This document shows positions 8,665 through 17,368 of a DNA stretch of 64,000 nucleotides, piece after piece. Position numbers and translations under genes: made by a program. The DNA is taken from contig NZ_JADNBB010000002.1 of assembly GCF_015550595.1 (NCBI RefSeq), positions 310,001-374,000 on the forward strand. Direction: 5' to 3'. The stretch is from Parabacteroides goldsteinii. Lineage in GTDB: Bacteria > Bacteroidota > Bacteroidia > Bacteroidales > Tannerellaceae. The notes below the pieces were generated by a model. The model was not told where the DNA came from. It did not search any database and saw only the letters and a list, made by a program, of their open reading frames with translations. How positions within the stretch are numbered: position 1 is the first letter of the stretch; the number at the start of each line of letters is the position of its first letter.

Positions 8665-11037
8665 TTATTTTTCGTTTAACCGGTTTCTTTCCGAGTCGGG
8701 ACTTCGCTCTACCGTTTTCTTTTTAATCTTCCGACCGCTGTTGAAGTTCCAGGTCAGGGAGACTTTGAATGTACGTCCCAGGCTATCGCTTTCGTAATGG
8801 CTCCGTGTCGTATATGCATCGATATGGCTCACGAAATTATTGTAGCGGTTGAAGATGTTGTTGACCGATGCTGTTAACAGGAAGCGGTTGCCTGCGAATT
8901 TTTTTCGCGCGGACAGACTGAATATATGGCGGGAGGCGATTTCGCTGTTTCCGGAATACAGGCGGCTTGTTCCGTTGTACTGAGCTTCCAATGTGATGTC
9001 TTCCGGCAATCGGAAAGACGTATTCATGTTGGCAAAGGCCAGATAATGATCTGCGAAAGCGGCTTCTTCCGTCATGCGGATATCTTGCTTTACGCCTACG
9101 AAATTAACCGTCAGGTCGAGCCACGGGGTAGGTTGCAACGGTATGTTGGCTGCGACGAACCAATGGTTTTCGATGTTATGGTTCTCATAGGTGATATAAG
9201 ATACATCCGGATCGGTTGCATCCTGTTTACAGAATTCGCGGATCAGGTCGTGGTGCAGGTTACCGCCGATAGTCAGTGTATAACGGTAGTTGTAGACTAC
9301 GGTGGCACTGAAACGGTGGATATACGTCGGCCTCAGATAAGGATTACCGATGTTATAGCTGTAATCGGATGTCTGAAGGCGGTTCGGATTCAGGGTGTAG
9401 AACGCCGGACGTTCGATATTGCGGGCATATTGTCCGACAAGCATCCATGTTTTCAGGTTGTTGAAAGCATATGTGATATTCAGGTTCGGGAAAAGGTCGA
9501 AATAATCCCGGTCGATGTGGTCGCTTTTATTGGATGTCCGGGTATATTCTCCCCTTACGCCTGCGATGAACGACCAGCGGTTGACATCGGCAGAAAAGGA
9601 AGCGTATGCTCCGAAGATGTTCTCTTTATATTTGAGCGCGTATCCATATCCCGGGTTTACGTTCCATTGTTGGTTTTCCGACAAACCTTCGTAGCATGCG
9701 TTATCGTCCATGAATGTAAAGGTGTACTTCAGGCCGGTGTTCAGTGACATTCCCTTTTCGACATATTTCCTGAGCGAGATGTCCGAAGTGACGATCTGGT
9801 AGGTTGCATTCGAATTGCTCCTGTATGTACTGTCTCTATGCCATTCTTTCTGCATGGTGTAATAGTTGTTCTTTCCGGTCGACTTTTTATTGGCGTAATC
9901 CGTGATCAGTTTAAGGACGGAACCTTTATTATCGAGTTTATGCAGGTAGTTTACCGTGGCGGATAACGTATTATAGTCGTCTTTCTGATAATAATCTCCT
10001 GTACTGTTCAATAGAAAACCTTGTTTCGTTAATTCTGTTTCGCTGTAAGAACTACTTTTGGAAACTTGTCCGATATATTCTATTTCTGCACCGATACTGT
10101 TGAGTGTGTCGATTTCAAAAATGGAACTGATACGTCCGGTTCCGTAGTTCGAACGGGTATCGAATTCGGAAAAACTCGAAAAACGGTCGCTATCGTTTGT
10201 GTATTCTCTGGAGGAAGTCATTGCACTATTGTTTTTAGGAGTGAAAGAGCCTGATGCCGCTGCATTTACCGTCCATTTTCCCATACGGGCGTTCAATGTC
10301 GCGGAAGGCAGAAAACGGTTCAGGGAAGATGATAAAGCCGTCCCCATCGTTATATTTCCTTGCACGCCGTTGTTCTGTCGCTGCCGGAGTGTGATCGAAA
10401 TGATCCCGCCACGGGTACTCGCCTCATATTCTGCCCCGGCAATGGGGATGACTTCTATCCGTTTGATCTCTTCCGATTTCATGGAACGCAAGTAGGAGAG
10501 AAGTTCTTCGCCGGTGAGTTTGATCTCCCGGTTGTCGACAAAAACTTTTGTGCCTTGCGCACCATTGATGGATATGTTTTCGTCCGTCAGCCATACGCCG
10601 GGAGCCTGCGAGAGTAACTCGGTTCCGTCTTTCCCGCTGGAAGGGGAAACGGATAATATGAAGCGGTCGGCTTTCCGTTCAATGTTTTTAGCTTGTATCA
10701 CAACCTCTTTCAAGGCATAGGAGGATTGTTTCAGTGAAATGGTATCGGGATGGGAGAGCGGTAACCGGACAGTTTTCCGCACCGGATCGTATCCGAGACA
10801 TTGGGTGACGACAGTATAAGTTCCGTTTTTTACTTCCAGTTTGAAGTCACCTTCATCATTGGTCGTAGCCCCGGCTTTCTGCATATCATCTTTCAACAGA
10901 ACAATGGTGGCATATTCAATCCTTTTTCCCGGTCCATCCGTTATATGTCCGGAGTAAACCGTCGTTCCTGCCGGCTTTTGGGCTATCCCCGAAAAGCTGG
11001 CAGCGAAAAAGAACAGGATGAATAAAATACTTTTCAT
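8665..11037 (-). CDS. Outer-membrane beta-barrel protein, TonB-receptor-like
   Basis: Exported 790-residue protein with signal peptide MKSILFILFFFAASFSGIAQ. Next come a carboxypeptidase-regulatory-like domain (about residues 27-110, VYSGHITDGPGKRIEYATIVLL), a plug-like segment (VVIQAKNIERKADRFILSV to GGIISITLRQRQN) and a long beta-barrel of the OMP_b-brl_3 type. The C-terminus (VSLTWNFNSGRKIKKKTVERSPDSERNRLNEK) is an atypical basic tail after the last strand. It is not a SusC and has no SusD partner. Genes for a DUF2141 protein and a 2TM protein precede it in the same operon. Its ligand is unknown. Confidence 0.85.
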   Translation of the reverse strand: MKSILFILFFFAASFSGIAQKPAGTTVYSGHITDGPGKRIEYATIVLLKDDMQKAGATTNDEGDFKLEVKNGTYTVVTQCLGYDPVRKTVRLPLSHPDTISLKQSSYALKEVVIQAKNIERKADRFILSVSPSSGKDGTELLSQAPGVWLTDENISINGAQGTKVFVDNREIKLTGEELLSYLRSMKSEEIKRIEVIPIAGAEYEASTRGGIISITLRQRQNNGVQGNITMGTALSSSLNRFLPSATLNARMGKWTVNAAASGSFTPKNNSAMTSSREYTNDSDRFSSFSEFDTRSNYGTGRISSIFEIDTLNSIGAEIEYIGQVSKSSSYSETELTKQGFLLNSTGDYYQKDDYNTLSATVNYLHKLDNKGSVLKLITDYANKKSTGKNNYYTMQKEWHRDSTYRSNSNATYQIVTSDISLRKYVEKGMSLNTGLKYTFTFMDDNACYEGLSENQQWNVNPGYGYALKYKENIFGAYASFSADVNRWSFIAGVRGEYTRTSNKSDHIDRDYFDLFPNLNITYAFNNLKTWMLVGQYARNIERPAFYTLNPNRLQTSDYSYNIGNPYLRPTYIHRFSATVVYNYRYTLTIGGNLHHDLIREFCKQDATDPDVSYITYENHNIENHWFVAANIPLQPTPWLDLTVNFVGVKQDIRMTEEAAFADHYLAFANMNTSFRLPEDITLEAQYNGTSRLYSGNSEIASRHIFSLSARKKFAGNRFLLTASVNNIFNRYNNFVSHIDAYTTRSHYESDSLGRTFKVSLTWNFNSGRKIKKKTVERSPDSERNRLNEK

Positions 11038-11041
11038 GATA

Positions 11042-11416
11042 TTATTCGCTTGAAGGATAATATAATTTAAGCTTGACTGTCTCTTCTTCTTTTGGGGTTT
11101 TGCAATTTTTCATGACATATCCTTCGGCCGGTTTATGGTCGTCTGTGAAATCCATTTTATGATTGCCGTTCTCATCGTGGAAGACTGAGAGGTCGAACTG
11201 TTCCCATTCTACGTTTTCGAGTGTGACGGTGGCTTCTCCTTTTTCGGGTTTAGCCATACCGTATACGGGTTTGCTTTCTTTTCCTGACTGGGCCATGACG
11301 AGGATCATGCCGTTATCTCCTCGGATATTACTGATTTTTACTGTAATGGTCCGCGACCAGGCCATGCTGCCGGTAAAAAACACTGCCATGATAATTAGTA
11401 ATATTGTTCGTTTCAT
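11042..11416 (-). CDS. DUF2141 domain-containing exported protein
   Basis: A 124-residue protein with signal peptide (MKRTILLIIMAVFFTGSMAWS) followed by a single beta-rich domain matching the DUF2141 pattern: TVKISNIRGDNGMILVMAQ near the start and FDLSVFHDENGNHKMDF in the middle. DUF2141 proteins are periplasmic or secreted and have no established function. The stop is 5 nt before the barrel-protein start, and the start overlaps the end of the 2TM gene. Confidence 0.8.
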   Translation of the reverse strand: MKRTILLIIMAVFFTGSMAWSRTITVKISNIRGDNGMILVMAQSGKESKPVYGMAKPEKGEATVTLENVEWEQFDLSVFHDENGNHKMDFTDDHKPAEGYVMKNCKTPKEEETVKLKLYYPSSE

Positions 11417-11637
11417 TTTTCTTCCTCCTCTTCTTTAATCATATAATGACTCGCGATCTCTAATCCCAGATTGATGCCCCAACCGGCAATTACCCACAAA
11501 ACCCACCAGTAATATGGACTTGTGACATAATTTACTACTGCCAAAAAGCAGCATATAACGATATAGCGGAGGATGTTCATCTTCAGCTGCGCTGGAAATG
11601 AATTGTTTTTCTTGTTTGAGTTTACTGTTGCTTCCAT
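11413..11637 (-). CDS. Small 2TM domain protein
   Basis: A 74-residue inner-membrane protein with two hydrophobic helices (LRYIVICCFLAVVNYV and WWVLWVIAGWGINLGLEIASHY), ending in a KEEEEEK tail. This matches the 2TM domain family, which is found in Bacteroidetes alone or attached to histidine kinases. It is the first gene of the operon and its stop overlaps the DUF2141 start by 4 nt. Function unknown. Confidence 0.75.
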   Translation of the reverse strand: MEATVNSNKKNNSFPAQLKMNILRYIVICCFLAVVNYVTSPYYWWVLWVIAGWGINLGLEIASHYMIKEEEEEK

Positions 11638-11669
11638 TGTCGTTTTCTCTTTAATTGTTGTTTGTAAAA

Positions 11670-11688
11670 TAGTTTATATCATAAACTA
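11670..11688. promoter_or_regulatory. Operator-like dyad in the operon leader
   Basis: TAGTTTATATCATAAACTA: perfect 8-bp arms around ATC. It lies between the promoter at 11740-11771 and the first start codon, and shares a half-site pattern with the dyad at 11751. Confidence 0.65.
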
Positions 11689-11739
11689 TGTATGGATTAA
11701 AAAAGTGCAAGGAGCTGCGCATTTCTCACTTACACACTG

Positions 11740-11771
11740 CAAATATAAAATGGTTTATATTATAAACCAAA
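11740..11771 (-). promoter_or_regulatory. Operon promoter with a dyad in its spacer
   Basis: On the minus strand: TTTG (11771-11768), 20-nt spacer, TATATTTG (11747-11740), an exact match to the Bacteroidetes promoter. The spacer contains the dyad TGGTTTATATTATAAACCA (11751-11769, perfect 8-bp arms around ATT). A repressor bound there would cover the promoter. Together with 11670-11688 this looks like a two-operator control region. Confidence 0.75.
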
Positions 11772-11959
11772 TGAAAGTAAGGAAAAATGAACCGATTAGG
11801 TATAAATTTATTTTTCTATCCTATCTGATTAGATTTATATAGCATACTAAATGGATTTACTATGGCGGGAAATTAGTGGTTGATAATTGTCAGCCATTAA
11901 AAACTACCAGGGATAATGAGGAAAGTTTAGGATAAACTTATTTTGTAAGTGCTTTAAAT
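11772..11959. other. AT-rich gap with nothing recognised
   Basis: Between the operon promoter and the bidirectional terminator I see no frame, repeat or RNA signature. Confidence 0.5.
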
Positions 11960-11998
11960 AAAAAAAGAGTACATAATATGTGAATGTACTCTTTTTTT
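11960..11998. terminator. Bidirectional terminator beside the toxin gene
   Basis: AAAAAAGAGTACAT and ATGTACTCTTTTTT form a perfect 14-bp stem with a 9-nt loop and a T tract on either strand. It ends the leftward antitoxin/toxin transcript. Confidence 0.85.
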
Positions 11999-12000
11999 AT

Positions 12001-12276
12001 CTAAAATAGATCGGCATGAGAACCGGTATCTGTAAATAAAAGTATTAATTCCGTATCGTTTTGGTCCCAGACTAACAGCCAGTCCGATTGGATATGGCAT
12101 TCCCACAGGCCTTCGTATTTGCCGCTTAATTTGTGTGGGCGAAACGAAGGAGGGAGTGTACCTGTTTCACAAAGGATATCAATCACGTTACGTAAAAGGT
12201 TCATGTTATAGCCTCTTTTCTTACAACGTTTGAAGTCTTTGTTGAATTTGTGAGTCGTATCAGGTCTGTATCTCAT
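12001..12276 (-). CDS. YafQ-family mRNA interferase toxin
   Basis: Ribosome-dependent endoribonuclease of the RelE/ParE fold; 91 residues from MRYRPDTTHKF. Residues known to matter in E. coli YafQ have clear counterparts in HKLSGKYEGLWECHIQSDW and TGSHADLF: the two histidines, the Asp-Trp pair, and the C-terminal His and Phe. The start at 12276 overlaps the antitoxin stop as ATGA, giving tight coupling; a longer frame starts at 12294 inside the antitoxin gene. All catalytic positions look intact, so the toxin is probably active when free. Confidence 0.88.
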   Translation of the reverse strand: MRYRPDTTHKFNKDFKRCKKRGYNMNLLRNVIDILCETGTLPPSFRPHKLSGKYEGLWECHIQSDWLLVWDQNDTELILLFTDTGSHADLF

Positions 12277-12482
12277 TTTATAAGATCCTTCCACATTTCG
12301 TCTACATTAGAATAAGAATATACTCTTCCGGCTTTTACATCTTCCAAAGCCTCGTCCAATCCACATTTCTTTTCTTTGCGAACCGTGATGCTTCCTCCCA
12401 TACTTTTTACCAGTTTACGTATAGCAGATACGTATTTTTCGGGAATGGAGATTTCGAATGTTTTTAAAGTTGTTGTTTCCAT
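12273..12482 (-). CDS. Antitoxin partner of the YafQ-type toxin
   Basis: A 69-residue protein immediately upstream of, and overlapping, the toxin. The N-terminal half (TLKTFEISIPEKYVSAIRKLVKSMGG) is probably the DNA-binding/dimerisation part. The C-terminal EALEDVKAGRVYSYSNVDEMWKDLI is the amphipathic segment typical of RelB/Phd-like toxin-wrapping tails. Assignment rests mainly on position and this tail. A -7 box (TATCTTTG, 12507-12514 minus) lies 25 nt upstream. Confidence 0.8.
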   Translation of the reverse strand: METTTLKTFEISIPEKYVSAIRKLVKSMGGSITVRKEKKCGLDEALEDVKAGRVYSYSNVDEMWKDLIK

Positions 12483-12506
12483 AGTTGTTTATATTATAGT
12501 CTGATA

Positions 12507-12514
12507 CAAAGATA
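12507..12514 (-). promoter_or_regulatory. -7 box of the toxin/antitoxin operon
   Basis: TATCTTTG on the minus strand, just after the end of mnmA. A TTTG at 12532-12529 is only 14 nt upstream, shorter than usual. Confidence 0.5.
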
Positions 12515-12535
12515 AGTATAATTATTGACAAAGGT

Positions 12536-13612
12536 TTATTTTTCTTCGTCGATTATCATACCGCTACCCAGGCAGAGATGATGGTCTTTGTCGTAGACAA
12601 CGCCGTACTGGCCGGGGGCGATGCCCTGTATTTTGTTCTCGGACTCGATACGATACAAATCTCCGATACGGCGGATACGTCCCGGGGTAAAGTCCGGGGT
12701 ATGGCGGATTTTGAAGGTGATCTCCTTCTCGTCGGTGAACTCTCCCCACGGGTCTTCAGTGATGAAGTCGAAACCGTGCAGGTTGATCGTTTTGCCGTAT
12801 TGTGTTTCCGGGTCGTAGCCGTTGGAGACGTAGATGATATTGCGTTTGATATCTTTCTTGATAACAAACCAGGGACCGCCGCTCAATCCGAGACCTTTGC
12901 GCTGCCCGATCGTATGGAACCAGTAACCGTTGTGTTTACCTAAAACTTTACCTGTTTCCAGTTCGACGATCTTGCCGACACGTTTTCCCAGGTAACGTTC
13001 GATAAAGTCATTATAGTTGATCTTGCCGAGGAAGCAGATACCCTGGCTGTCCTTACGCATGGCACTGGGTAGCTTCTGTTCGGCGGCGATGGCGCGTACT
13101 TCGGATTTCATCAGGTGGCCGATCGGAAACATCAGCTTCCGGATTTGAAGACGGGTGATCTGTCCGAGGAAGTCGGTCTGATCCTTTACCGGGTCTTTGG
13201 CGGTAGAAAGCCATACTTTGCCGTCTATCTCGGTCGTTGTGGCATAATGGCCGGTTGCGATCTTGTCGAAGTCTTTTCCCCATTTCTCTTCGAAGCAACC
13301 GAACTTGATAAATTTGTTGCACATCATGTCCGGGTTGGGAGTGAGGCCGCGTTTCACCGAGTCGATCGTGTAGCTGACCACTTTGTCCCAATATTCGTCA
13401 TGCAGAGATACCACTTCGAAGCGGCAACCGTATTTGCGTGCTATATAAGATGTTATTTCTATGTCTTCTTCGGCAGGACAGTCGATATATCCGTCTTTAT
13501 CTTCCATACCGATGCGGATATAGAAGATGGTAGGATCGTATCCTGCCTCCTTCAACTGATGGACAACTACAGAGCTGTCCACACCTCCTGATACTAATGC
13601 TGCTATTTCCAT
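12536..13612 (-). CDS. mnmA: tRNA-specific 2-thiouridylase MnmA
   Basis: Adds the 2-thio group to U34 of Lys, Glu and Gln tRNAs. Of the 416-residue open frame, the protein proper is the 358 residues from [17 protein letters not shown] at 13612: the ATP-binding SGGVDSS is then at the N-terminus, and a strong promoter lies upstream of 13612 inside the extended frame. The two functional cysteine regions are [12 protein letters not shown] and SQGICFLGK. The C-terminal beta-barrel is complete ([30 protein letters not shown]). Length is normal for the family. Confidence 0.95.
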   Translation of the reverse strand: MEIAALVSGGVDSSVVVHQLKEAGYDPTIFYIRIGMEDKDGYIDCPAEEDIEITSYIARKYGCRFEVVSLHDEYWDKVVSYTIDSVKRGLTPNPDMMCNKFIKFGCFEEKWGKDFDKIATGHYATTTEIDGKVWLSTAKDPVKDQTDFLGQITRLQIRKLMFPIGHLMKSEVRAIAAEQKLPSAMRKDSQGICFLGKINYNDFIERYLGKRVGKIVELETGKVLGKHNGYWFHTIGQRKGLGLSGGPWFVIKKDIKRNIIYVSNGYDPETQYGKTINLHGFDFITEDPWGEFTDEKEITFKIRHTPDFTPGRIRRIGDLYRIESENKIQGIAPGQYGVVYDKDHHLCLGSGMIIDEEK

Positions 13613-13633
13613 ATTCTTAGAACATATTGATGA

Positions 13634-13664
13634 CAAAGGTACTACAATTTTGATTTGATGCAAA
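13634..13664 (-). promoter_or_regulatory. mnmA promoter
   Basis: On the minus strand: TTTG (13664-13661), 19-nt spacer, TACCTTTG (13641-13634). The predicted transcript starts about 15 nt before the mnmA ATG, which supports the start at 13612. Confidence 0.8.
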
Positions 13665-13798
13665 GATACGTCTCCTTGCGTCAGTTGCACAACGAGGAGG
13701 GTACCTAAAGTGTGAAAAACAGTGAACAGGTTTTTTCGCCTCGTAAAACAGGTTTTTTCACTGAAGAAAACTATGTTTTTGTGCATCCCTTGCTTACG

Positions 13799-13945
13799 CC
13801 ATTACAATTACAATTATTACAATTAATTTTTCCGTAATGCTCTTTGGAAAATGTGGTATGTTAATTTTAATAATATATATTATTAACTTCTATAAAGAGC
13901 GGCAATAGTGCAAAAAAATAATTGTAATAATTGTAATTGTAATGG
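13799..13945. repeat. 147-bp nested inverted-repeat element (MITE-like)
   Basis: A perfect 27-bp inverted repeat (13799-13825 and 13919-13945, unit beginning CCATTACAATTAC) encloses a second inverted pair GCTCTTT/AAAGAGC (13839-13845, 13894-13900) and a 20-bp perfect palindrome TTAATAATATATATTATTAA (13867-13886). All three are roughly concentric, so either strand could fold into one long hairpin. No open frame lies inside and no clear target-site duplication is visible. It sits between the divergent mnmA and DPP III promoters. It could be a miniature mobile element or a structured regulatory/RNA element. Confidence 0.7.
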
Positions 13946-14011
13946 TAACGGTTGTTGCTGTTTTTTGCGCGAAAGGAGATGTGGAAAATAGGATATCGGA
14001 GATTTGTTTAT

Positions 14012-14019
14012 TACCTTTG
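14012..14019 (+). promoter_or_regulatory. -7 box of the DPP III gene
   Basis: TACCTTTG followed by CAAAAGG. It lies inside the upstream extension of the reading frame, so translation must start at 14073. Confidence 0.65.
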
Positions 14020-14072
14020 CAAAAGGACCATCGCACTGGTGGAGTCGACGAATAAAAAGAAATTGTAATAGT

Positions 14073-16130
14073 ATGAAAAATATATTTGTATCGCTTATGA
14101 CAACAATGGCAATGACTGCTTGTGCCGGTCCGAAAGAAAATAAAGGACAGGCACCGCAGGGAAAATTTAATTATGTGGTAGACCAGTTCGCCGACCTGCA
14201 GATCCTTCGTTACCAGGTTCCCGGATTCGAGTCTCTTTCGTTAAAACAAAAACAGTTATTATATCATCTGGCAGAAGCGGCACAGATGGGACGCGACATA
14301 TTCTTCGATCAGAACTGTCGTTACAACTTGCCGATCCGCCGTACATTGGAAACTATCTATAAGGAATATAAGGGTAACCGTGAGGATGCGCAGTTCAAGG
14401 CGTTGGAAACTTATCTGAAACGGGTATGGTTCTCGAGCGGTATCCATCATCATTATGCAGAGGATAAGTTTACTCCCGGCTTCACTCCTGAGTTTTTCAA
14501 GAGTTGCCTGGAGCAGGTGAATGCAGCAGAATTACCTTTACGTGAGGGACAAACGCTCGAACAATTCATCGCAGAAATCTCCCCGGTAATCTTTGATCCG
14601 ACAGTTTTGCCCAAACGTACCGTTCAGAGCGGAGATCGGGATTGGATACAAGCATCAGCCAACAATTATTATGGCGGAGGTATCACTCAGAAAGAGGTGG
14701 AAGATTTTTATGCAGCGATGAAGGTCGGTCAGGATACCATCACTCCGATCTCTTACGGGCTGAATAGCCGTTTGGTAAAAGAAAACGGTAAGGTGGTAGA
14801 GAAAGTTTGGAAAGTAGGCGGTCTTTACTCTGCTGCGATCGAGCAGATTGTTAAAGAACTTCAGAAGGCTGTCCCTTTTGCCGAAAATGAAGCGCAGAAA
14901 GCAATTATCGAAAAGTTGATCGCCTATTATCAAACGGGAGATTTGAAGACATTCGATGCTTATTCTATCCTTTGGGTAGAAGATACAGTTTCGGATGTGG
15001 ACTTCGTTAACGGTTTTATCGAAACGTATGGCGATCCGCTGGGTATGAAAGCCAGTTGGGAGTCGACTGTCAATTTTATCAATAAAGAAGCGACTAAACG
15101 GACAAAGGTGATCAGCGATAACGCCCAATGGTTTGAGGATCACTCTCCGGTAGACAGCCGCTTTAAAAAAGAAAAGGTAAAAGGGGTAAGTGCTAAAGTA
15201 ATTACCATATTGATGCTGGGTGGTGATTGTTACCCGGCTACTCCAATCGGTATCAACCTGCCGAATGCAGACTGGATACGTCGTGATCACGGTTCTAAAT
15301 CCGTTACTATTGAGAATATAACCGAGGCTTACGATAAGGCATCGCAAGGTAACGGTTTCAATGAAGAATTTATCTGGAGTGATACGGAGCGCGAAGCTCT
15401 CAATAAATACGGTTTCCTGACCGATAATCTGCATACCGACCTGCACGAATGTCTGGGACACGGCTCCGGCAAGCTTTTGCCTGACACTGAATCGGGTGCG
15501 CTGAAAGCCTATGATTCTACTCTGGAGGAAGCGCGTGCCGACTTGTTCGGGCTTTATTACCTGGGGGACCCGAAGCTGGTAGAACTGGGATTGGTTCCGG
15601 ATGGCGAAGCCTATAAAGCCGAGTATTACAAATACATCATGAACGGTCTGATGACCCAGCTTGTCCGTATCGAAGCAGGCAAAGATGTAGAAGAAGCCCA
15701 TATGCGTAACCGTCAGCTGATAGCCAAGTGGGCTTATGAGAACGGTAAAGCCGACAACGTGATTGAATACAAGAAGCGTGACGGTAAGACGTATGTTGTG
15801 GTCAACGATTATGAAAAGTTACGTAAACTGTTCGGAACTCTTTTGGCCGAAGTACAGCGTATCAAGAGCGAAGGAGACTTTGCCGCCGGTAAGCAGCTGG
15901 TGGAAGATTATGCCGTAAAGGTAGATCAGACATTACATGACGAGGTGCTTGCCCGTTATGCTAAACTGAACCTGGCCCCGTACAAAGGTTTCGTGAACCC
16001 GGTAATGAAAGAAGTGAAGAACGATAAAGGCGAAGTAACCGATATCGTACTCGACTATACGGAAGGCTATACCGAACAGATGCTCCGTTACAGTAAAGAT
16101 TATTCATTCCTCCCATCTTACAACGACTAA
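14073..16130 (+). CDS. Dipeptidyl-peptidase III (M49) lipoprotein
   Basis: Zinc exopeptidase that removes N-terminal dipeptides. From MKNIFVSLMTTMAMTACAGPK it has a lipoprotein signal with Cys after TA, so it is probably anchored in the envelope, whereas eukaryotic DPP III is cytosolic. The zinc motif HECLGH (about residue 458) is the five-residue-type HExxxH variant's Bacteroidetes form, and the second zinc ligand region EEARAD lies at about 485. Total is 685 residues, similar to characterised Bacteroides DPP III. The open frame extends upstream to 14004 but the promoter lies within that part. An AlkD-like gene follows after 3 nt. Confidence 0.92.
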   Translation: MKNIFVSLMTTMAMTACAGPKENKGQAPQGKFNYVVDQFADLQILRYQVPGFESLSLKQKQLLYHLAEAAQMGRDIFFDQNCRYNLPIRRTLETIYKEYKGNREDAQFKALETYLKRVWFSSGIHHHYAEDKFTPGFTPEFFKSCLEQVNAAELPLREGQTLEQFIAEISPVIFDPTVLPKRTVQSGDRDWIQASANNYYGGGITQKEVEDFYAAMKVGQDTITPISYGLNSRLVKENGKVVEKVWKVGGLYSAAIEQIVKELQKAVPFAENEAQKAIIEKLIAYYQTGDLKTFDAYSILWVEDTVSDVDFVNGFIETYGDPLGMKASWESTVNFINKEATKRTKVISDNAQWFEDHSPVDSRFKKEKVKGVSAKVITILMLGGDCYPATPIGINLPNADWIRRDHGSKSVTIENITEAYDKASQGNGFNEEFIWSDTEREALNKYGFLTDNLHTDLHECLGHGSGKLLPDTESGALKAYDSTLEEARADLFGLYYLGDPKLVELGLVPDGEAYKAEYYKYIMNGLMTQLVRIEAGKDVEEAHMRNRQLIAKWAYENGKADNVIEYKKRDGKTYVVVNDYEKLRKLFGTLLAEVQRIKSEGDFAAGKQLVEDYAVKVDQTLHDEVLARYAKLNLAPYKGFVNPVMKEVKNDKGEVTDIVLDYTEGYTEQMLRYSKDYSFLPSYND

Positions 16131-16133
16131 GCT

Positions 16134-16817
16134 ATGCTGCAAGACCAATTAAGAGAAATACGTACTCAACTCCGCATGGCTATGAATGGGGTGATCTCCA
16201 CCAGTATGCGCGAGAAGGGCGTAGTTTATAAACTGAACTTCGGTGTTCCTCTGCCCGAAGTCAAGCAGATTGCGGCCAGGCACGAACCCAATTCCGAACT
16301 GGCAGCCGCTTTGTGGAAAGAGGATATCCGTGAGTTTAAATTGCTGGCTCCTTTACTGCAACCGGTCGGAGAGTTTTCGTTCAAACAGGCGGAGCAGTGG
16401 GTGAAGGAAATTCCTTATCTGGAAATTGCCGAGCAATGCAGCCGTACCCTTTTTAGCAAACTTCCGTATGTCGAAAACCTGACGCTCGGACTTGTCTTCA
16501 ATACGAAAGACGAATATGCCCGGACAGTGGCTTACCTGATATGGGGCGAACTGTTCCGACAGGGAAAAGATATAACCCCGCCTGTAAAGGCCGCTTTTTT
16601 GGCTGAATCTTTGCGTACGGTGTTGTGGACAGACTTCGGTGCATCGTGGAAAGAGATACAGGCCGCTGTAAAAGCAATGAAATTTTACGGCCGTCAGTCC
16701 GACCGCCATGCCAGGCAGATATTAAGTAGTTTCGAAGATTTTCCGGAGCTGGCGACCTCTCCGGAAAAGCAAGAAATCTATAATGATTTAAAATTTGAAT
16801 TTGAATATTATAGCTAA
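16134..16817 (+). CDS. DNA alkylation repair (AlkD-like HEAT repeat) protein
   Basis: A 227-residue all-helical protein of the AlkC/AlkD superfamily. The visible hallmarks are the regularly spaced helical repeats and segments such as WKEDIREFKLLAPLL and TVAYLIWGELFRQ. AlkD proteins excise bulky alkylated bases without flipping them; whether this member is catalytic is not certain, since the usual Trp/Asp active-site pair cannot be placed confidently. It starts 3 nt after the DPP III stop and is almost certainly cotranscribed, though the two have no obvious functional link. Confidence 0.75.
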   Translation: MLQDQLREIRTQLRMAMNGVISTSMREKGVVYKLNFGVPLPEVKQIAARHEPNSELAAALWKEDIREFKLLAPLLQPVGEFSFKQAEQWVKEIPYLEIAEQCSRTLFSKLPYVENLTLGLVFNTKDEYARTVAYLIWGELFRQGKDITPPVKAAFLAESLRTVLWTDFGASWKEIQAAVKAMKFYGRQSDRHARQILSSFEDFPELATSPEKQEIYNDLKFEFEYYS

Positions 16818-16820
16818 GGC

Positions 16821-16850
16821 TTTGCGTTTAAAATAAATGCGCTAACTTTG
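16821..16850 (+). promoter_or_regulatory. Promoter of the Fur-family gene
   Basis: TTTG (16821-16824), 18-nt spacer, TAACTTTG (16843-16850). It overlaps the first codon of the longest frame, so the Fur start is the Met at 16875. Confidence 0.7.
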
Positions 16851-16874
16851 TCGGTCGCGTGGTGTCGCAACAGA

Positions 16875-17339
16875 ATGGATGAAAAGAAGTACATAGAACT
16901 GAAACAGTCATTTACGGAGTATCTGACTGAGAAAAAACTACGAAAGACCGAGGAAAGATATGCCATCTTTGAATGCATATGCCGTTTCTCTGGTCATTTC
17001 GACATGTACTCACTTCAGGAAAAGCTGGAAGAAACACATTTTCATGTGAGTAAGGCAACGCTTTACAATACAATGGATGTGTTGGAAGACGGCGGAATAA
17101 TTGTGAGGCATCAACTAAATGCCCAGTCGGTTCAATATGAACTGCGGGCCCTGGCAGAAACGCATTTGCATTTGATCTGTATGAAGTGCGGGATAATCAG
17201 GGAAATGAAGGACAGCGTGTTGAAAAAGGATGTCGGCAATTTGAAGATATCCCGTTTCACACCCGAGTTTCATTCGTTATACATTTACGGGATATGCAGT
17301 AAATGCAAGTTTAAGCTTCAACAGAGAATTGGCAAATAA
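16875..17339 (+). CDS. Fur-family transcriptional regulator
   Basis: Metal- or peroxide-responsive repressor of about 154 residues (start MDEKKYIELKQSFTEYL). The N-terminal winged helix contains the recognition segment FHVSKATLYNTMDVLEDGGII. The C-terminal dimerisation domain has the His cluster ETHLHLICMKCG and two CxxC pairs (CMKC and CSKC), which would bind structural zinc. Subtype (Fur, PerR or Zur) is not decided by the motifs. It lies 29 nt before purA, with which it may be cotranscribed. Confidence 0.9.
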   Translation: MDEKKYIELKQSFTEYLTEKKLRKTEERYAIFECICRFSGHFDMYSLQEKLEETHFHVSKATLYNTMDVLEDGGIIVRHQLNAQSVQYELRALAETHLHLICMKCGIIREMKDSVLKKDVGNLKISRFTPEFHSLYIYGICSKCKFKLQQRIGK

Positions 17340-17368
17340 GAATATTAACAGCCTATTATAAAGACAAA

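Noticed and set aside
14655-15701. 348-codon minus-strand frame across the DPP III gene
   Set aside because: Shadow of a confirmed gene; composition is that of an antisense frame.
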